In this document: positions 5,809 to 7,853 of the stretch, in pieces | How positions within the stretch are numbered: the stretch's first letter is position 1 | Layout: each line of letters starts with the position of its first letter | Source: Planctomycetia bacterium | GTDB lineage: Bacteria > Planctomycetota > Planctomycetia > Pirellulales > UBA1268 | Assembly (NCBI GenBank): GCA_009926295.1 | Contig: RFPF01000136.1 | Span: 1-7,853 of the forward strand | Length of the DNA stretch: 7,853 nt | Reading direction: 5' to 3' | Translations under genes and position numbers: made by a program | The notes under the pieces: model-generated | Told to the model about the DNA's origin: nothing | What the model saw: only the letters and a program-made list of their open reading frames with translations | Databases searched by the model: none

Positions 5809-7853
5809 CTAGTCGACGTTGAAGCGGCTCACGGTTTCCGTGAGGCCCTCCACGCTGTGCACCATGTGCTGCGAGGCGGCCTTGAACTCCCGGAGGGCCT
5901 CCGCGGCGGTCCGCGACCCGTCGGTGAGCGTCACGAGGGCCTCGGTGATCTGGGCGGCCCCGGAAGCCTGGGCCTTCATTCCCTGGTTCACGTGTTCGAA
6001 GCGGCCCGTGAGCCCCTGCACCTTGTCGATCACGTCGGAGAACTGGGCGCTGATCGCGTTCACCCGCTCCACGCCCTCCTTCACCTCCCCCGCGAACGTC
6101 CCCATCTGCTCCACCCCCGCCGACACGGCCTGCTGCATCTGCTCCACGAGCCGCTCGATGTCGAGCGTGGCCACGGCCGTCTGGTCGGCGAGCCGGCGGA
6201 TCTCGCGGGCCACCACGATGAAGCCCTGGCCGTATTCCCCCGCCTTCTCCGCCTCGATGGCGGCGTTGATCGAGAGCAGGTTCGTCTGGTCGGCCACCTT
6301 CGTGATCGTGGTGATCACCATGTTGATGTCCTCGGCCCGCTGCCGGATCGCGGCCAGGCGGTCCGAAAATTCCGCCGTCGACCGCTCGAGATGGGCCATC
6401 GTCTCGCCGATGCCGGCGAGATTCTCCCTGCCCGCCCCGGCCACGTCGGCCGTGTCGGCCGCCACCGCCGCCACCTCGTTCATCGTGCCGAGCAGCTCCT
6501 GGCCCGTGACGGCGATCTGCCGGCTGGCCACCGCCGCCTCGCTCGTGCTCGCACCGAGCGAGTGGATCGCGTTCTCCTGCTGCCGGCCCGCGGCCGAGAG
6601 CTGCCTCGCGGTGGCGTTGAGGTCGATGCTCGATTGCTTCACCTGCGACACGATGCCGCGCAGGCTCGCCGTCATCGCGCCGATATCACGGAGCAATTGG
6701 CCCGTCTCGTCGCCGCCGCGTGCGTCGATCGTGCCCGAGAGGTCCCCCTTCGCCACCCGTCGCGACGCCTCCACCGCCCGTCCGATCCGCTTTGTCACGT
6801 TGCTCATGAGCCACCAGATCAGCCCGAGGACGCCGGCCACGCCGCCCCCCGCGATCGCGGCGTTCAGCGCCAACGGCACCCGGATGCGCCGCAGGATGTC
6901 CTCGCGGGGCATCTTCATGACCACCGTCCAGGATCCGGTGGGCGCGCGAGCCGCGGCAAACAGGCTCTGCTCCCCGGTGAGCGGGTCGGCCTCGCGGATC
7001 ACGGCATCGAGCGTCACGGCGCGGCGGAACCCCTCGAAGATCGTGGCGTAGGGTGTGTCCGCGATCGGCTTGGTGCCCAGTTCGGCCGTCTTCAGCGTAG
7101 ACGTGACCACGTTGCCGAGGCGGCTCACGACGAAGATCTCTACGTTCCAGCCGCCGAGCCGCTGCCGTTCCTTCTGGGACTTGAGCATGGCGGTGAGCCC
7201 CGCCAGCTCGCGGTCGATGCCCGCCACTCCCTGGAACCGCCCGTCGCGCACGATCGGGTAGGTGTCCTCCACCTGCAGGCTGCCGTCGTAGTCGTACGGC
7301 TCCGTCACCATCGCCTTGTCGGGCTGCGACGCATCGAGGAACCGTTCCCGACAGCCCTCGTAGTAGAGCCCGTCCATGAGCACGAGCGGCTTGAGCGCGA
7401 TCCCCTGCGACGCGCCGGGCTTGCGAAACCAATACGGGATGAAGCGGCCCGCCGGACCGAGTGCCTCCGCCGGCAGCTGCCTCGTGGCCGGATCGGCGTC
7501 GCGGCCGTCGGCGTTCGGCTCGTAGCCGAAGTAGGCGCCGTAATACTGCGGAAAGCTCTCGAGCACCCGCCGGGCGAACGCGAGCGACTCGGGCCGCCGG
7601 CCGAAGAAGCCCTCCTCCGCGGCCAACGCCATCACGCGTGCGGTGGTCACCGCCTCCAGCGTGCCGCGGTCGATCTCGCCGGCGATGATCCGGGCGCGGT
7701 CGAGGAGCAGCTCCTCGCCGAACGACGAGAGCAGCGACTGCATCCGCAGGTAGTTGACGGCCAGCAGCGTGGCGATGACGAGCACCGCCGGCACGATGCC
7801 CAGCAGGAGCATGCGGAGGCGGTGACCACCGCACGCGTGATGGCGTTGGCCGC
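5809..7853 (-). CDS. Methyl-accepting chemotaxis protein, WspA-like signalling domain with Cache-type sensor (5' end probably outside window)
   Basis: Counting from the ATG at 7812 the product has 667 residues: TM1 (about 3-20), an extracytoplasmic Cache-like sensor (about 35-305, with [27 protein letters not shown] and GVAGIDREL), TM2 (312-336), HAMP (337-391) and a coiled-coil signalling domain (400-660). The hairpin tip is [20 protein letters not shown] followed by [19 protein letters not shown]. That form, including EAEKAGEYG and ADQTAVAT, resembles WspA of the Pseudomonas Wsp surface-sensing system more than Tsr/Tar (from memory). It should bind CheW and CheA homologues and signal a periplasmic ligand. 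It lacks a C-terminal NWETF-type CheR tether, ending SRFNVD. The frame has no stop up to the right edge, the ATG at 7812 has no Shine-Dalgarno site, and a basic stretch (HRLR) precedes it in frame, so the true start is probably beyond 7853. No che or wsp partner gene is visible. Confidence 0.85.
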   Translation of the reverse strand, partial: GQRHHACGGHRLRMLLLGIVPAVLVIATLLAVNYLRMQSLLSSFGEELLLDRARIIAGEIDRGTLEAVTTARVMALAAEEGFFGRRPESLAFARRVLESFPQYYGAYFGYEPNADGRDADPATRQLPAEALGPAGRFIPYWFRKPGASQGIALKPLVLMDGLYYEGCRERFLDASQPDKAMVTEPYDYDGSLQVEDTYPIVRDGRFQGVAGIDRELAGLTAMLKSQKERQRLGGWNVEIFVVSRLGNVVTSTLKTAELGTKPIADTPYATIFEGFRRAVTLDAVIREADPLTGEQSLFAAARAPTGSWTVVMKMPREDILRRIRVPLALNAAIAGGGVAGVLGLIWWLMSNVTKRIGRAVEASRRVAKGDLSGTIDARGGDETGQLLRDIGAMTASLRGIVSQVKQSSIDLNATARQLSAAGRQQENAIHSLGASTSEAAVASRQIAVTGQELLGTMNEVAAVAADTADVAGAGRENLAGIGETMAHLERSTAEFSDRLAAIRQRAEDINMVITTITKVADQTNLLSINAAIEAEKAGEYGQGFIVVAREIRRLADQTAVATLDIERLVEQMQQAVSAGVEQMGTFAGEVKEGVERVNAISAQFSDVIDKVQGLTGRFEHVNQGMKAQASGAAQITEALVTLTDGSRTAAEALREFKAASQHMVHSVEGLTETVSRFNVD

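Noticed and set aside
5819..7051. Plus-strand open frame of 410 codons opposite the chemoreceptor
   Set aside because: Ser/Arg/Ala-rich, no domain or Shine-Dalgarno site; a shadow of the receptor coiled coil.
1..7853. CRISPR arrays, tRNA or rRNA genes, transposases and insertion-sequence ends
   Set aside because: No regularly spaced short DNA repeats, cloverleaf-like sequences, transposase-like frames or paired terminal repeats were seen.

Overview
The window looks like chromosomal DNA of a high-G+C planctomycete, probably Pirellulales-like (inference; moderate confidence). The clearest clue is a gene running off the left edge whose product begins with the LE-x-LE-x-R type N-terminal motif common in predicted planctomycete surface proteins. 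Two adjacent genes also encode large outer-membrane-type proteins with signal peptides, and Shine-Dalgarno use is uneven (one gene has a clear site, another has none), which is common in that phylum. All real genes lie on the minus strand, so they are read from right to left.

Layout in transcription order: (1) 7853-5809, a membrane chemoreceptor with a Cache-like extracytoplasmic sensor, a HAMP domain and a WspA-like signalling hairpin; its reading frame is still open at the right edge. (2) 5808-5615, a 194-base spacer with a hairpin just after the chemoreceptor stop and two further inverted repeats. (3) 5614-2684, a 976-residue exported protein with a very long Arg-rich leader, an intimin/invasin-like (inverse autotransporter) beta-barrel, a conserved linker containing RNEHIV, a long beta-helix passenger with a regular 23-25 residue ladder, and a proline-rich end. 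(4) 2683-2626, a 58-base spacer. (5) 2625-415, a 736-residue paralogue with the same barrel and linker, a shorter and different beta-helix passenger and no proline tail. (6) 414-272, a spacer with GC-rich hairpins. (7) 271 to below 1, the start of a Calx-beta-like surface protein with a strong Shine-Dalgarno site.

The most interesting element is the tandem pair of inverse-autotransporter-like proteins. Their barrels are about 85% identical in the best-conserved 80 residues, and share long DNA identity, but their passengers diverge. This looks like duplication followed by passenger diversification of a type Ve-like surface display system in which a beta-helix takes the place of the usual Ig-like stalk. 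The Calx-beta gene next to them suggests a cell-surface or adhesion locus. The chemoreceptor may be functionally unrelated, because the spacer is large enough for separate transcription and no cheA, cheW or wsp partner is visible. No RNA gene, CRISPR array, transposase or attachment site was seen.
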